Of a DNA stretch of 41,292 bases, positions 1-7,118 are shown piece after piece. Source of the stretch: an uncultured Arachnia sp. (GTDB lineage: Bacteria; Actinomycetota; Actinomycetes; Propionibacteriales; Propionibacteriaceae); NCBI GenBank assembly GCA_947493995.1, contig CANLTJ010000013.1, positions 1 through 41,292 of the forward strand, read 5' to 3'. A program made the translations under genes and the position numbers. Under the pieces are notes generated by a model, which searched no databases, was not told the origin of the DNA, and worked only from the letters and a program-made list of their open reading frames with translations. The stretch's first letter is position 1; each line of letters starts with the position of its first letter.

Positions 1-216
1 GTGGTCACGGGTGGTGTGGTGGTGACCGGTGGTGTGGTGGTCACGGGTGGTGTGGTGGTGACCGGTGGTGTGGTGGTCACGGGTGGTGTGGTGGTCACGG
101 GTGGTGTGGTGGTCACGGGTGGTGTGGTGGTCACGGGTGGTGTGGTGGTCACGGGTGGTGTGGTGGTCACGGGTGGTGTGGTGGTCACGGGTGGTGTGGT
201 GGTGACCGGTGGTGTG
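1..216. repeat. 18-bp tandem repeat, 12 copies
   Basis: Twelve head-to-tail 18-bp units fill 1-216 and continue beyond the left edge. Two versions occur, with core GTCACGGGT or GTGACCGGT, in the order ABABAAAAAAAB. On the minus strand both encode PPVTTT (ACC-CGT-GAC versus ACC-GGT-CAC contexts), so the differences are silent. The unit is a multiple of three, so gain or loss of copies keeps the frame open and changes only the length of the protein. Confidence 0.95.
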
Positions 217-413
217 GTGGTCAGCGTGGGGGTCTGTGAAACCACGGGTGTGTAGATCGGCGGTGCGGAGACGCTGGCGGTTGCGGTGGCCGATGCCGAT
301 GCCGATGGCGAAGGCTCCGCGGTGGCCGTGAGCAGCGGGATACTGGCGCCGAGACCGAGCACCGCGAGGACGGCTAGCGGTACACGGGAATTGCGGCGGA
401 GATTGAGCGACAT
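1..413 (-). CDS. Secreted Thr/Pro-rich repeat protein (3' end outside window)
   Basis: An uninterrupted frame starts at the ATG at 413 and runs off the left edge with 137 codons visible. An AAAGGG ribosome binding site lies a few bases upstream. The N-terminus is a clear Sec signal peptide: basic MSLNLRRNSR, a hydrophobic stretch (VPLAVLAVLGLGAS) and a likely cleavage after TATA before EPSPS. The mature part opens with a Ser/Ala/Thr-rich linker and then repeats PPVTTT about 12 times, encoded by an 18-bp tandem repeat. Such Pro/Thr repeats usually form stiff extended stalks across the cell wall, so any functional domain or anchor would lie beyond the window. It follows the DUF4430-like gene by 154 bp on the same strand and may share its riboswitch-controlled transcript. 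Function is not known; the stalk reading is inference. Confidence 0.75.
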   Translation of the reverse strand, partial: MSLNLRRNSRVPLAVLAVLGLGASIPLLTATAEPSPSASASATATASVSAPPIYTPVVSQTPTLTTTPPVTTTPPVTTTPPVTTTPPVTTTPPVTTTPPVTTTPPVTTTPPVTTTPPVTTTPPVTTTPPVTTTPPVT

Positions 414-567
414 GAGGAGCCCTTTCGAAAGCGAATGGGTCCACTCTAGGGGTCAGACTGTCCACTTTGGTATATCTACGTCGAATGTCAAGCATTCAGG
501 GTTTTGTCGCTGAGAAAAGAGAGGATCACTTTCAGAAGGAAGGGCGTAGCTGAGGTCCGGTCCTGGC

Positions 568-1209
568 TCAGTCTCCGGTGCGCGGCGGCAGTGGTCGCTT
601 TGATCCGGTGGTTACGTCGCTGGGGGAGGGATTCGGGCTGCTGGGGGACGACGACGTGGGTTCCGGGGAGGACGCCGGATCGGTAGAGGGCTCGGGATCA
701 GACGTGGGAGCGGGCGTCTCCTCCTCTTCCTCATCGTCGGCGAGCAGATCCTGTGGATCGGTCTCCGGTAGGGAGCTCACATCCTGGGAATAGGTGTGCA
801 TCAGGCGCCATCCCTCGATGCTGCCGGCAGTGGGCGCGGACTGCGTGAGGCCGACCTGGTAGAACTCCCACCCCGTCAGCTCTACGTCAGTGTGGGCGTA
901 GGCCCACCAGTCCTCCGGTCCGGGGTCAGAGGGTTCGCCGTCGATGGTGGTGAGGAAACCGTCGTCGGTCATCTGAGCTTCGAAGCCTGCGCTCGTCAGT
1001 GCTTCGAGCCCCGTTGCGAACTCGGTGGCGCATCCTCCGCCCACGTCTCCATCAAGTTCGACGTGCACCCAGACATTGCCGGCTTGCGTGCAGACGGCGG
1101 CGTCGGTGGGCTCCGCTTGCGCGTGGAGCACTGGAATCGCGAAGCCGATGCCCACCGCAGCGAAGACGACGGTGGTGGTGGTCCAAGTGCGACGTTTGAG
1201 GTCTGACAT
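568..1209 (-). CDS. Secreted DUF4430/SCO2322-like protein, probable corrinoid-related surface protein
   Basis: The protein is 213 residues from the ATG at 1209. The longer frame up to 1314 is rejected because it would start inside the riboswitch. AAAGG about 10 nt upstream is the ribosome binding site. A signal peptide (basic MSDLKRR, hydrophobic VVFAAVGIGFAIPV, cleavage near HAQA) precedes a compact domain of about 110 residues. The spacing of WWAYAH, GWEFY, a Pro-Thr-Ala-Gly turn and IEGWRL resembles the DUF4430/SCO2322 group, often found with cobalamin riboswitches and ECF transporters. The last 60 residues are acidic, then Ser/Pro/Thr-rich, ending RPLPPRTGD with no membrane anchor. The riboswitch just upstream supports a role in corrinoid binding or uptake. 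The family assignment is from memory of motif spacing, so the exact ligand is inference. Confidence 0.75.
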   Translation of the reverse strand: MSDLKRRTWTTTTVVFAAVGIGFAIPVLHAQAEPTDAAVCTQAGNVWVHVELDGDVGGGCATEFATGLEALTSAGFEAQMTDDGFLTTIDGEPSDPGPEDWWAYAHTDVELTGWEFYQVGLTQSAPTAGSIEGWRLMHTYSQDVSSLPETDPQDLLADDEEEEETPAPTSDPEPSTDPASSPEPTSSSPSSPNPSPSDVTTGSKRPLPPRTGD

Positions 1210-1291
1210 GTGTAGGGCCTTTCGAGTTCGCCCGCCGCCCCCATTACAGGTGTGCCCGCTGATCGCGGCGGAGCTTTCACGGTCATTGTGA

Positions 1292-1389
1292 GCCCTCCGA
1301 TCCGACTTCCCCAAACGACGGGGTCACGGTTGCGCGACAGTTCCGGACTCGCACCGGATTCTCAGGCTCGACGAAACCCATATTAGGGC
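1292..1389 (-). promoter_or_regulatory. Cobalamin (B12) riboswitch
   Basis: Read on the minus strand, the segment contains the conserved aptamer core: CTGAGAATCCGGTGCGAGTC, then CCGGAACTGTCGCGCAACCG, and a B12-box-like AGTCGGAT at 1300-1307. A closing P1 helix can be drawn between GCCCT (1385-1389) and AGGGC (1292-1296). CCGGT and ACCGG-type pairing around 1343-1357 gives the expected internal stem. The downstream 80 nt to the ATG at 1209 is GC-rich and could pair with the AAAGG site, which would fit translational control. It lies between divergent genes and points at the DUF4430-like gene. Confidence 0.85.
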
Positions 1390-1465
1390 AGCGATGAGGT
1401 GTTTGGGAGACTGGTCCGGAACAGTTCTCGATCACGAGGGCGCAGAAGGTGGCAATAGGAGAGTC

Positions 1466-2116
1466 ATGAACATCCGGGGCATCATTTTTGACATGGACGG
1501 GACGCTCATCGAGACCGAGGAGCAGTGGGACATCGTCCGTCGGCAACTCGCCGCCGATGCCGGGATCGAATGGCCCGAGGGTGCCACGCAGGACATGATG
1601 GGGATGAGCACTCCGGAATGGGCGGAATACCTCGTGACATCCGTGGGGCTTCCCATGTCGGCGGATGAGGCGGCGGAAAGGACCATCGCCGCCATGGCCG
1701 ATCACCATCGGGACGGCGTGGAGCTGTTGCCGGGGGCCATCGAGTCGGTCCGACGCATGGCCGAGCACTATCCGGTGGCCATCGCCAGCTCCTCGCCGCG
1801 GCGTCTGATTGACGCCGGCGTTGAGGCCATGGGAATCGGTGATCTCTTGGGTGCCACCGTCTCGACGGAGGAAGTGGCGGCTGGCAAGCCCGAGCCGGAC
1901 GGCTACCTGCGAGCCGCCGAGTTGCTGGAAGTGGACCCCACAGCCTGCGTCGCGGTCGAGGATTCCACCAACGGCATCCTGTCGGCGCTGAACGCGGGGA
2001 TGGCCGTGGTGTGCGTCCCGCCCAGCTTCCATCCACCGGCCGATGAGGTACTGGCGCGCACCACGGTGCTCGACTCCCTCGATGAGTTGACCGTGGAGCT
2101 CATCACCGGTCTATGA
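1466..2116 (+). CDS. HAD-superfamily hydrolase (beta-phosphoglucomutase-like phosphatase)
   Basis: This is a 216-residue HAD subfamily IA protein. The ATG at 1466 is chosen because AGGAGA lies 4 nt upstream and the catalytic motif begins at residue 6: FDMDGTLIET holds the Asp nucleophile and the acid/base Asp. A helical cap follows (residues about 17-85). Motif II is the Ser in ASSSPR, motif III the Lys in GKPEPDGY, and motif IV the Asp in VEDSTNG. These features place it with phosphoglucomutase/hexitol-phosphatase-like enzymes acting on small phosphorylated metabolites in the cytoplasm. Substrate cannot be told from sequence. It stands alone, divergent from the riboswitch gene. Confidence 0.9.
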   Translation: MNIRGIIFDMDGTLIETEEQWDIVRRQLAADAGIEWPEGATQDMMGMSTPEWAEYLVTSVGLPMSADEAAERTIAAMADHHRDGVELLPGAIESVRRMAEHYPVAIASSSPRRLIDAGVEAMGIGDLLGATVSTEEVAAGKPEPDGYLRAAELLEVDPTACVAVEDSTNGILSALNAGMAVVCVPPSFHPPADEVLARTTVLDSLDELTVELITGL

Positions 2117-2175
2117 CTCGGAACGCGCTCAAATCGTCACGTGTAGCAAAGGATTTGGCTGCCCGGACTCGGCTA

Positions 2176-2338
2176 GGGAAGCGCTGATCAATGCTGTTCT
2201 CGACGAGGACGCGCCGGGCGGGATGAGATGGTGTCACGACATCTGGTGCGTGTACCGGATGTCCATATCCAGATGGAGGGGCGCCAGATCGCCCGATCCG
2301 GTACGCCGCAGCCAGGACATGATTGATCAGTGGTTCCC
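2176..2338. mobile_element. Possible 163-bp MITE-like element with inverted termini
   Basis: GGGAAGCGCTGATCAATGCT at 2176 is matched at 2318-2338 by its imperfect inverse; 16 of 21 positions agree, including CTGATCAAT. A second inverted pair, GTACCGGAT (2252-2260) and ATCCGGTAC (2296-2304), lies inside. No transposase remnant and no target-site duplication were seen, so it would be a non-autonomous or decayed element. It sits in the gap between the convergent HAD and PEPCK genes, where a folded RNA or terminator role is an alternative. Confidence 0.35.
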
Positions 2339-2368
2339 TGGTCCCCGCCGATTGCCGGTCCAGCGTCC

Positions 2369-5300
2369 TCAGAGCCGCCACGCCACCTGTCGGCCTAGAG
2401 TGCCGACGTACGTCTCGCCGGTCTCATCGCCCGTCAGGTCGGCGAGACGGGCCCTGACCCTGGCGGTCCTCGCAATCAGACCCAGACGCTCCGAGGTGTC
2501 ACGGTGGAGTTCCTTGGACGTGAAGTCTGCGATCGCCGCGATTGCCCGCTCGGCGTACGCCATGTCGGCGTTGCGTTGGGAGGCAAGCCGCTCCGCATAC
2601 CAGTCGGATGCCAGGACCGACTCGCGGGTGAAGGTGGTCCTGAATGCGGGATCGTCCAGTGTCTGATCCTGCGCCGAGACACCGGTCGCCATGATCTCCA
2701 GCAGCGCCCTCACGGGGGGCACACCGAGGGTGATGGTGCCGTCGTCGATGTATGTCTGGCCGACTCTGCGGTGGGTCTGGACGATGACGTCCATGGCTTC
2801 GGCGAACGTGTCCATGTCCTGCAGCTCGGGCCGCAACATCTGCTCGGTGAACACGACGTGCGGGTGCAGGAAGATCCGGCCGAAGTACTTGGACGCGAAC
2901 TTGGCTGTCATCCGGTATCCCAGACGGCTGGCCAGGACCGTCCGGGACCCGTGCTCGAAGTCCTCGAGCGGTTCCAGACATCCCTCCTCGATCAGGGACG
3001 CCGCGTCGCGTTCCTGAGGGGTCATCCGCGAGAACACTTCCGGCACGAGGAGGCTGATGTCGTGATCCACCCGCACCTTGGGGCCGATGACACCGGCGCT
3101 GCTGAGCCAGCCGTCGTAGTTGGTCAGGGCGTAGGACAGGAATGCTGCGTTGAGGTCGATGATCGACGGCAGCGAATTGAACGGCCCCTTGGTCATGGCA
3201 CCTTCGGAACCGGCGCCCGTGGTGGAGGGCGACTTGCCGGTCATGGAGCTGATGAACTCGATGAGCAGCTCGGGCAGGTCCATCCAGTGCAGCGGCGAGT
3301 AGGTGCACAGTGGGGGCACGCCCGGCTCGCCCGCGTTGTTCCGTCGTCCCGCTGCGACGACGTCCACGCTGTGTGGGGCCGGACGTCCCAGGGGCTGTTT
3401 GCGGAACAGGTGGGTCGCGAGGTCAGCCGTCGCGGTGGCGAGAGGATTGGCAATGTCCGGACGCACCTGCAGGTAGCGGGGGTTCTTCGAACGCTGCCCG
3501 TTCACCAGACGCGGATGCGCCGACGACACGAAGTACTTCGGCAGCGATTCACCTCCGTCGACCGTGCGTCGGATCAGATCCTGAATGGGCGGGGAGAACT
3601 TGCTGAAGGCAATCGCGTCGTCCCGAATCTTGCGGGCATCATCACGGGTCAGGGGCTGAAAGTTCGACAGGAACGTGCCGCCGGAGGCGATGTCTGCCTC
3701 CGCCTGCTTGTCGTAGCCGCGGTGGATGGCGTCGTCGGGGCGCTGGAACAACAACTGCTCGCAGTTGATGAGGAACTTCCGGGACACATCCGTTCCGCTC
3801 ACCGTGGGGGGTACGACGATGCTTGCGGTGATGTCGTCCTCCGTCTGCACCTTGGCGGCCGGGTGGAAGTCGTGGCGCAGGCCGAAGAGGCGCCACGAAC
3901 CGTCAGGCTCGAACCCGACGCGCAGCATGTTGACGTGCACTTTCTCGCCGTCGACGCGGAGCGAAGTGCCCTTGCGGCCGTTCACGATGCCGGTCGAGAA
4001 GTGGCTTGCCCAGTCCTCGCCCCATTCGGGGCGGTAGAACCGCTTCACCACATACAGAAGTTCCTTGATGTGATGGGGGATGGACTCCAGCCACTGGTTG
4101 TACTCGTCGGTGTAGTCCGAGCTGGGCGACATCAGCTTGATGACGCTGCCGATGCTGCGCCGATCAGAGAGCAGGGGACGGAACTCCGCCGGCTCGAGGG
4201 AGGGATCCCGGAACCGGCCCGTGTAGTCGTGATTCAGTATTGCGCGCACGGCGGCGATGTCCTCGTCGATGTCTGCGACGTAGGCGTTGCCGGAGAGAAT
4301 GGCATCGGTGATCGCCTTGGAGATCTCGGATTTCCCACCCCCGGAGACCGTGGCCGGCTTGTGGCAGTTGGTGGCGTCCGGAGAGGTGCCCACCAGAGTC
4401 CACTTGCTGCCGTCGGTGTCGACGTGGTGGAGGTTGACGAGGTAGCCGTCGGGTCCCACGTAGGTGGTCTCGGCCCGCAGCTGAATGTGGCCCGGCACAC
4501 CGTCGACCTCCCATGTGACGCTGCCGTCCTGGATGTTGTAGGTGGTGCCCGCGGGTACCAGCACGATGTGGCGGTTCTCGCGATCCAGTGCATGCCCCTG
4601 GGGCTGCAGTATGAATCGGTGCGGATCACGCGCGATGACATCGCTCAAGCTGTAGCCGCTGTTCAGGAAGAGCGAGAAGTGACCGCCGAGGTTGTATCGC
4701 GGATACACGATCGCACCTCCGGAGTGCTCCTCCTCCACCAGCCCATAGAGGTTGGCCGAGTAACTGATCTGGGCCTTCACCTCTTTCTTGCAGTATCCGA
4801 AGTAGTTGTCCGCGATGACGGTGACGATGACTCCGCGCTCGTCGCGGGCGCACAGCTTGAATGCGGTCCCGCCGTTGTACAGCTCTGCCTCGGTGCTCCA
4901 GCACATGCCGTCGCGACGCTGCCGCTCCGTCGCATCATCGAGATAGGGAAGTCCCAGCTCCTTCTTGGTGAGCTTGGTGAGGTGAGGAGCGAGGATGACC
5001 GCACCCGTGTGTCCGGTCCAGGTCTCAGGGTCCAGAGAGGCATCGTTCTCTGGAAGGTACGGATCCCCTGCATTGCCGAAGATGCCCTCGACGAAATCGA
5101 GGTTCGCCATCAGCGTGCCGGGCGCGAAGAAACGCACCTCCAGGCTCTTCCGGCGGCTGAATCCCGGTACGGCAGGCACGACAACGGGTCGCAGTTGGAG
5201 GGAGGCCCAGCATCGCGAGGGTTCGGACTCGCGGGCGCTGTAGGGGAGCACCATGGAATCCGGCGGCGGTTGGAAGGCTGCTTCCAGGATGCGTCCGAAG

Positions 5301-5749
5301 ACCTCGCGGGGAACGGCGATCTTGTCGTCCTGGATCGGGAGACCGCCCTCGGCGATGTGGAAGACGCCCTTGGTGGTGCGGCGATCGTTGGTGGGGTTGT
5401 GGAGCACGCCGTTGACCAGCCGGTAGCTGGTGAGGTGTTCGGAGGCGAAGCTGTCGTCGTCCATGGGAATCGACAGGCTGCGGGCCAACCCGGGCTTGTC
5501 CAACACGAACGTCTGCTTCGGCAGGGCGGGGGCGGTGCCCGTGCCCTCGAGGTAGTCGTCGAGGAAGCTCTGGATGCGGTGGTCGACGGCGGGAAGCTTG
5601 TGTGAGAGCCTGCGGTTGAGTTCGCGTTGACGAGCCAGAATGGGCTGGACAAGTTCCGAGTGAGCGGTGCTGCGCGCGTTCTCCGGCATGGGTAGGCCCA
5701 GCATCCCGAGACGCAGGTTGATCGCAGCATTCTCCGCAAATTTGGCCAT
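2369..5749 (-). CDS. Probable PPi-dependent phosphoenolpyruvate carboxykinase
   Basis: A single 1126-residue soluble protein without signal peptide or membrane segments. Length and several blocks (HNPTNDRRTTKGVFHIAEGG near 117-136, ADNYFGYCKKEVKAQISYSA near 314-333, and a Gly-rich SGGGKSEISK near 469-478) match my recollection of the PPi-type PEPCK family described from Propionibacterium freudenreichii and Entamoeba, which is far larger than the GTP and ATP enzymes. That enzyme interconverts PEP + CO2 + phosphate with oxaloacetate + pyrophosphate in the cytoplasm and links glycolysis to the propionate-forming dicarboxylate branch. The gene is monocistronic, convergent with the HAD gene. The start has only weak SD-like GGAT, and two ATAGTGG copies lie just upstream. 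The identification is from memory of the family; no alignment was run. Confidence 0.75.
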   Translation of the reverse strand: MAKFAENAAINLRLGMLGLPMPENARSTAHSELVQPILARQRELNRRLSHKLPAVDHRIQSFLDDYLEGTGTAPALPKQTFVLDKPGLARSLSIPMDDDSFASEHLTSYRLVNGVLHNPTNDRRTTKGVFHIAEGGLPIQDDKIAVPREVFGRILEAAFQPPPDSMVLPYSARESEPSRCWASLQLRPVVVPAVPGFSRRKSLEVRFFAPGTLMANLDFVEGIFGNAGDPYLPENDASLDPETWTGHTGAVILAPHLTKLTKKELGLPYLDDATERQRRDGMCWSTEAELYNGGTAFKLCARDERGVIVTVIADNYFGYCKKEVKAQISYSANLYGLVEEEHSGGAIVYPRYNLGGHFSLFLNSGYSLSDVIARDPHRFILQPQGHALDRENRHIVLVPAGTTYNIQDGSVTWEVDGVPGHIQLRAETTYVGPDGYLVNLHHVDTDGSKWTLVGTSPDATNCHKPATVSGGGKSEISKAITDAILSGNAYVADIDEDIAAVRAILNHDYTGRFRDPSLEPAEFRPLLSDRRSIGSVIKLMSPSSDYTDEYNQWLESIPHHIKELLYVVKRFYRPEWGEDWASHFSTGIVNGRKGTSLRVDGEKVHVNMLRVGFEPDGSWRLFGLRHDFHPAAKVQTEDDITASIVVPPTVSGTDVSRKFLINCEQLLFQRPDDAIHRGYDKQAEADIASGGTFLSNFQPLTRDDARKIRDDAIAFSKFSPPIQDLIRRTVDGGESLPKYFVSSAHPRLVNGQRSKNPRYLQVRPDIANPLATATADLATHLFRKQPLGRPAPHSVDVVAAGRRNNAGEPGVPPLCTYSPLHWMDLPELLIEFISSMTGKSPSTTGAGSEGAMTKGPFNSLPSIIDLNAAFLSYALTNYDGWLSSAGVIGPKVRVDHDISLLVPEVFSRMTPQERDAASLIEEGCLEPLEDFEHGSRTVLASRLGYRMTAKFASKYFGRIFLHPHVVFTEQMLRPELQDMDTFAEAMDVIVQTHRRVGQTYIDDGTITLGVPPVRALLEIMATGVSAQDQTLDDPAFRTTFTRESVLASDWYAERLASQRNADMAYAERAIAAIADFTSKELHRDTSERLGLIARTARVRARLADLTGDETGETYVGTLGRQVAWRL

Positions 5750-5952
5750 GATCCACTATCCACTATGCAAGGAACTGCTGGGACACTGGGGTCACTGAAG
5801 CAGCCCGCGGCCTGGTCACGGGTGACGACACCAATCTTCACCCCTTTGGGCGGAAGTCAGCTTCTGGTGGTGCTCTGACGGTCCTTCGGCGCTACGTTCT
5901 AGCTTGTCAGGAAGTCAGGAAGTCAGGAAGTCAGGGGAACAGGAGCGCGGCG
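5750..5952. other. Divergent intergenic region with 8-bp repeat
   Basis: This 203-bp stretch separates the PEPCK start from the glycosyltransferase operon and must hold promoters for both. It contains a near-palindrome GTCACGGGTGAC (5815-5826), a possible operator, and three and a half copies of GTCAGGAA. No strong consensus promoter was seen. Confidence 0.5.
5906..5937 (+). repeat. 8-bp tandem repeat (GTCAGGAA)
   Basis: Three full copies of GTCAGGAA and a fourth ending GTCAGGGG occupy 5906-5937, directly before AGGAG at 5941. Each copy carries a Shine-Dalgarno-like AGGAA. The unit is not a multiple of three and lies in the leader, so copy-number changes would alter spacing or ribosome loading but not a reading frame. 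Confidence 0.85.
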
Positions 5953-6057
5953 ATGACCATGCGAGGCGACGTACCAGCGCCAGTCGCTCTGTGCGTCAGT
6001 AGCCCTGCCATCCAGAGGCGTCTCCGCCGTCATACGGCGCAACGGGATCGACGGTGA
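5953..6057 (+). CDS. Possible 34-codon leader ORF coupled to glycosyltransferase
   Basis: An ATG at 5953 has a good AGGAG site at 5941-5945 with 7-nt spacing and opens a 34-codon frame starting MTMRGDVPAPVALC and ending in the very basic RRLRRHTAQRDRR. Its TGA overlaps the GTG start of the glycosyltransferase as GTGA. The glycosyltransferase itself has no convincing ribosome binding site, so translation could be handed over from this small frame. I recognise no homologue. It may be only a coupling device rather than a functional peptide, or chance. Confidence 0.4.
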   Translation: MTMRGDVPAPVALCVSSPAIQRRLRRHTAQRDRR

Positions 6058-7118
6058 GGGTCGCCCTGCTGGCCCACCGCAGGTTTCCCATCGCACCTCC
6101 ATTCGCCGGCGGCCTGGAATCGTTCACGTGGCACCTTGCACGTTCCCTTCGCAAGCGCCGTATCGACGTGACGGTGTTCGCCGGCCCCGGGAGCGATCCG
6201 TCGCTGGGTCTGGAGGAACTGAGCTTTCGCCCGATCGAACTGAGTGACTCCGCGCGGCGCGATGCAGCCATGACGTCGGAATCGCATGTCGAGGAAACGT
6301 TCGCCTACATGCAGGTGATGCGGCAGTTGGCACAGCGTCCGGACATTGACGTGGTCCACAACAACTCACTGCACTACCTGCCCATCATGCTGGGCTCCAC
6401 CGTCCCGTCCCCGGTGCTCACCTCCCTGCACACACCGCCCACCCCATGGCTGGAACCAGCCCTGCGGCTGTGCGCGGACACCATCACCACATCGGCGGTG
6501 AGCCAGGACGTCGCCCGTCAGTGGGAAGGCATCGTGGTGCCCCGCATCATCCGCAACGGCATCGACATTGCCGCGTGGCCGTTCGCCGGTGGGGGAGACG
6601 ACCTGGTGTGGTTCGGCAGGATCGTGCCAGAGAAGGCGCCGCATGTGGCAGCGCTGATCGCCCGGCGGGCCGGGCGTCGGATCCTCATCGCGGGACCCTT
6701 ATCCGATCCCGACTATTTCCGGCACCACGTGCAGCCGTTGCTCGGGGACGACGTGGACTACGTCGGCCACCTGATGCCGACGGACCTGGCCGAACTCGTG
6801 GGAGCGAGCGCCGTGTGCCTCGTCACCCCGGAATGGGAAGAGCCCTTCGGTCTGGTGGCGGCGGAGGCGATGGCGTGCGGAACGCCGGTACTCGCACTGC
6901 GACGGGGCGGTCTACCGGAGGTGGTGCGTCCACCCGGCGGCATGACCACACCGGTGGGGGCCTCGCTGGCTGAAACCGTCGACGACGCGGCCGCTCTACT
7001 TCCGCAGGTGGAGGCCCTCGACCGTCGCGCCGTCCGGCACCACGTGGAGGAGAACTTCGACATGACACATATGGTCGATCGCTATGTCGAGTTCTATGAG
7101 GAGATGCGATCAGCGTGA
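6054..7118 (+). CDS. Glycosyltransferase family 4 (GT-B fold)
   Basis: A 354-residue retaining GT-B enzyme starting at GTG 6054 with MRVALLAHRRFPIAPPFAGG, the typical N-terminal glycine loop of GT4 proteins. The C-terminal donor-binding half carries EWEEPFGLVAAEAMACGTPV near residues 260-279, the E-x7-E signature, followed by the GGLPEVV loop. It likely transfers a sugar from a nucleotide donor to a cytoplasmic or membrane-bound acceptor. Donor and acceptor cannot be predicted. It is first in a three-gene run with 4-bp overlaps, so the three enzymes are probably made together and act on one glycan. Confidence 0.9.
   Translation: MRVALLAHRRFPIAPPFAGGLESFTWHLARSLRKRRIDVTVFAGPGSDPSLGLEELSFRPIELSDSARRDAAMTSESHVEETFAYMQVMRQLAQRPDIDVVHNNSLHYLPIMLGSTVPSPVLTSLHTPPTPWLEPALRLCADTITTSAVSQDVARQWEGIVVPRIIRNGIDIAAWPFAGGGDDLVWFGRIVPEKAPHVAALIARRAGRRILIAGPLSDPDYFRHHVQPLLGDDVDYVGHLMPTDLAELVGASAVCLVTPEWEEPFGLVAAEAMACGTPVLALRRGGLPEVVRPPGGMTTPVGASLAETVDDAAALLPQVEALDRRAVRHHVEENFDMTHMVDRYVEFYEEMRSA

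Noticed and set aside
1..255. Plus-strand frame encoding VVVTGG repeats
   Set aside because: It starts at the window edge without a signal or SD; the minus frame has a signal peptide, SD and linker leading into the repeats.
568..600. LPPRTGD at the C-terminus as an LPXTG sortase signal
   Set aside because: The spacing is wrong (two residues between LP and TG), and the stop follows at once with no hydrophobic segment or basic tail in any frame.
2504..5605. A 1033-codon open frame on the plus strand opposite the PEPCK gene
   Set aside because: It is the antisense shadow of a high-GC gene; its product is rich in Arg, Val, Gly and Glu with no domain pattern, while the minus frame has conserved blocks.
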